DNA from: Gammaproteobacteria bacterium UBA7310
GTDB taxonomy: Bacteria > Pseudomonadota > Gammaproteobacteria > Pseudomonadales > Ketobacteraceae
DNA length: 7,776 nucleotides
Assembly (NCBI GenBank): GCA_002471665.1
Contig: DKQK01000063.1
Location: 1 to 7,776 of the forward strand
Direction of reading: 5' to 3'
Under the pieces are notes generated by a model. It worked only from the letters and a program-made list of their open reading frames with translations. It did no database searches and had not been told where the DNA came from. Each line of letters starts with the position of its first letter. Position 1 is the stretch's first letter. Positions 7,169 to 7,776 of the stretch are shown piece after piece. Both the position numbers and the translations under genes were made by a program.

Positions 7169-7183
7169 TCCATTCAATCCATT

Positions 7184-7187
7184 GGAG
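7184..7187 (+). promoter_or_regulatory. Ribosome binding site of the short-chain dehydrogenase gene
   Basis: GGAG with a 5-nt gap to ATG 7193, in a 24-nt space after the monooxygenase stop codon. Continuation of the operon is therefore likely. Confidence 0.6.
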
Positions 7188-7192
7188 TACAC

Positions 7193-7776
7193 ATGAAGAA
7201 TTTTTACAACAAAGTAGCAGCTATCACCGGGGCAGGATCGGGTATCGGTCAGGCCACCGCTATTGCACTGGCTGAAGAGGGTTGTCACCTAGCACTGTCG
7301 GACATCAGTGAGAACAGCCTGCAAGACACTGTCGATCGCTTGAGCGACCATCCTGTCGAGGTCACCTCCCATGTTGTAGATGTCGGTCGCAGGGAGGCCG
7401 TTTACCAGTACGCCGACGACTGCATTAAAGCACACGGCCACGTAAATCTGATCATCAACAATGCGGGCGTCGGCCTTGGTGAAACTGTCGAAGCCATGAG
7501 CTACGAAAACTTCGAATGGCTCATGAACATCAACTTCTGGGGCGTAGTGTACGGCACCAAGGCCTTTCTGCCTTATCTAAAGAAATCCGGCGACGGCCAC
7601 ATCGTCAATATCTCCAGTATCTTTGGCATTATCGGTGTGCCTACACAATCTGCCTATAACGCAGCGAAATTCGCTGTCAAAGGCTTTACTGAATCACTTC
7701 GGGAAGAACTGGATATTGAAGGTTGCAGCGTCAGCGCAACCTGCGTACATCCGGGTGGAGTTAAAACCGCGATTGC
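7193..7776 (+). CDS. Short-chain dehydrogenase/reductase (SDR), 3' end beyond window
   Basis: The first 194 residues of a classical SDR; the frame is open to the window edge, so the truncation is by the window and not biological. Visible motifs: cofactor loop T-G-A-G-S-G-I-G (12-19); Asp37 after the second strand, which favours NAD(H) over NADP(H); Asp63-Val64, an adenine contact; N-N-A-G (89-92); and the catalytic set Asn114, Ser142, Tyr155 and Lys159 (in YNAAK), followed by PGGVKT (187-192). Family enzymes are normally about 250-300 residues, so roughly a quarter to a third is missing. It would interconvert an alcohol with a ketone or aldehyde and could supply the ketone substrate of the upstream monooxygenase. 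An SDR (SadH) also accompanies the EthA-like MymA in mycobacteria. The exact substrate is unknown. Confidence 0.9.
   Translation, partial: MKNFYNKVAAITGAGSGIGQATAIALAEEGCHLALSDISENSLQDTVDRLSDHPVEVTSHVVDVGRREAVYQYADDCIKAHGHVNLIINNAGVGLGETVEAMSYENFEWLMNINFWGVVYGTKAFLPYLKKSGDGHIVNISSIFGIIGVPTQSAYNAAKFAVKGFTESLREELDIEGCSVSATCVHPGGVKTAI

Noticed and set aside
7168..7183. Direct repeat ATCCATT in the monooxygenase/SDR gap
   Set aside because: Two 7-bp copies separated by 2 nt are too short to be distinguished from chance.
6887..7288. Minus-strand open frame of 133 codons across the monooxygenase/SDR junction
   Set aside because: It lies over two well-supported + strand genes with intact motifs, has no recognisable domain, and is explained as a shadow frame.

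Overview
The window reads as a tightly packed piece of chromosome from a lipid- or hydrocarbon-using Gram-negative bacterium. Two of its five genes encode outer-membrane components (a signal-peptide beta-barrel and a lipoprotein with a lipobox). The overall character suggests a marine-type gammaproteobacterium, but that is inference from gene types, not from a phylogenetic marker. All five genes are on the + strand. No RNA genes, CRISPR array, insertion sequence or foreign-looking segment was seen.

Layout. (1) 2-1393: a FadL/OmpP1-like outer-membrane barrel whose start lies at the window edge. (2) 1441-4536: a large lipoprotein with about four bacterial Ig-like domains, 47 nt downstream of the barrel and probably co-transcribed with it. 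(3) 4537-4723: a 187-nt gap holding three successive perfect inverted repeats. A good sigma70-type promoter (TTGCCA, 18 nt, TATAAT) lies across the second and third repeats. (4) 4724-5641: an alpha/beta hydrolase with a complete Ser-Asp-His triad. (5) 5669-7168: an EthA/AlmA-type Baeyer-Villiger flavin monooxygenase. (6) 7193 to the window end: an NAD-type short-chain dehydrogenase, cut off by the edge.

How they may work together. The last three genes have gaps of only 24-27 nt, each with a Shine-Dalgarno site, and look like one operon. The combination of EthA-like monooxygenase, esterase-like hydrolase and SDR recalls the mymA operon of Mycobacterium tuberculosis and the AlmA systems of long-chain alkane degraders. 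A plausible chemistry is oxidation of an alcohol to a ketone or aldehyde (SDR), oxygen insertion to an ester (monooxygenase) and ester cleavage (hydrolase). The barrel would supply a hydrophobic substrate across the outer membrane, with the lipoprotein as a surface or periplasmic partner. The substrate cannot be read from the sequence.

The most unusual feature is the stack of perfect dyads around the operon promoter (4588-4705). Their position over the -35, -10 and predicted start site suggests operator DNA for unknown regulators. No known regulator site was recognised.
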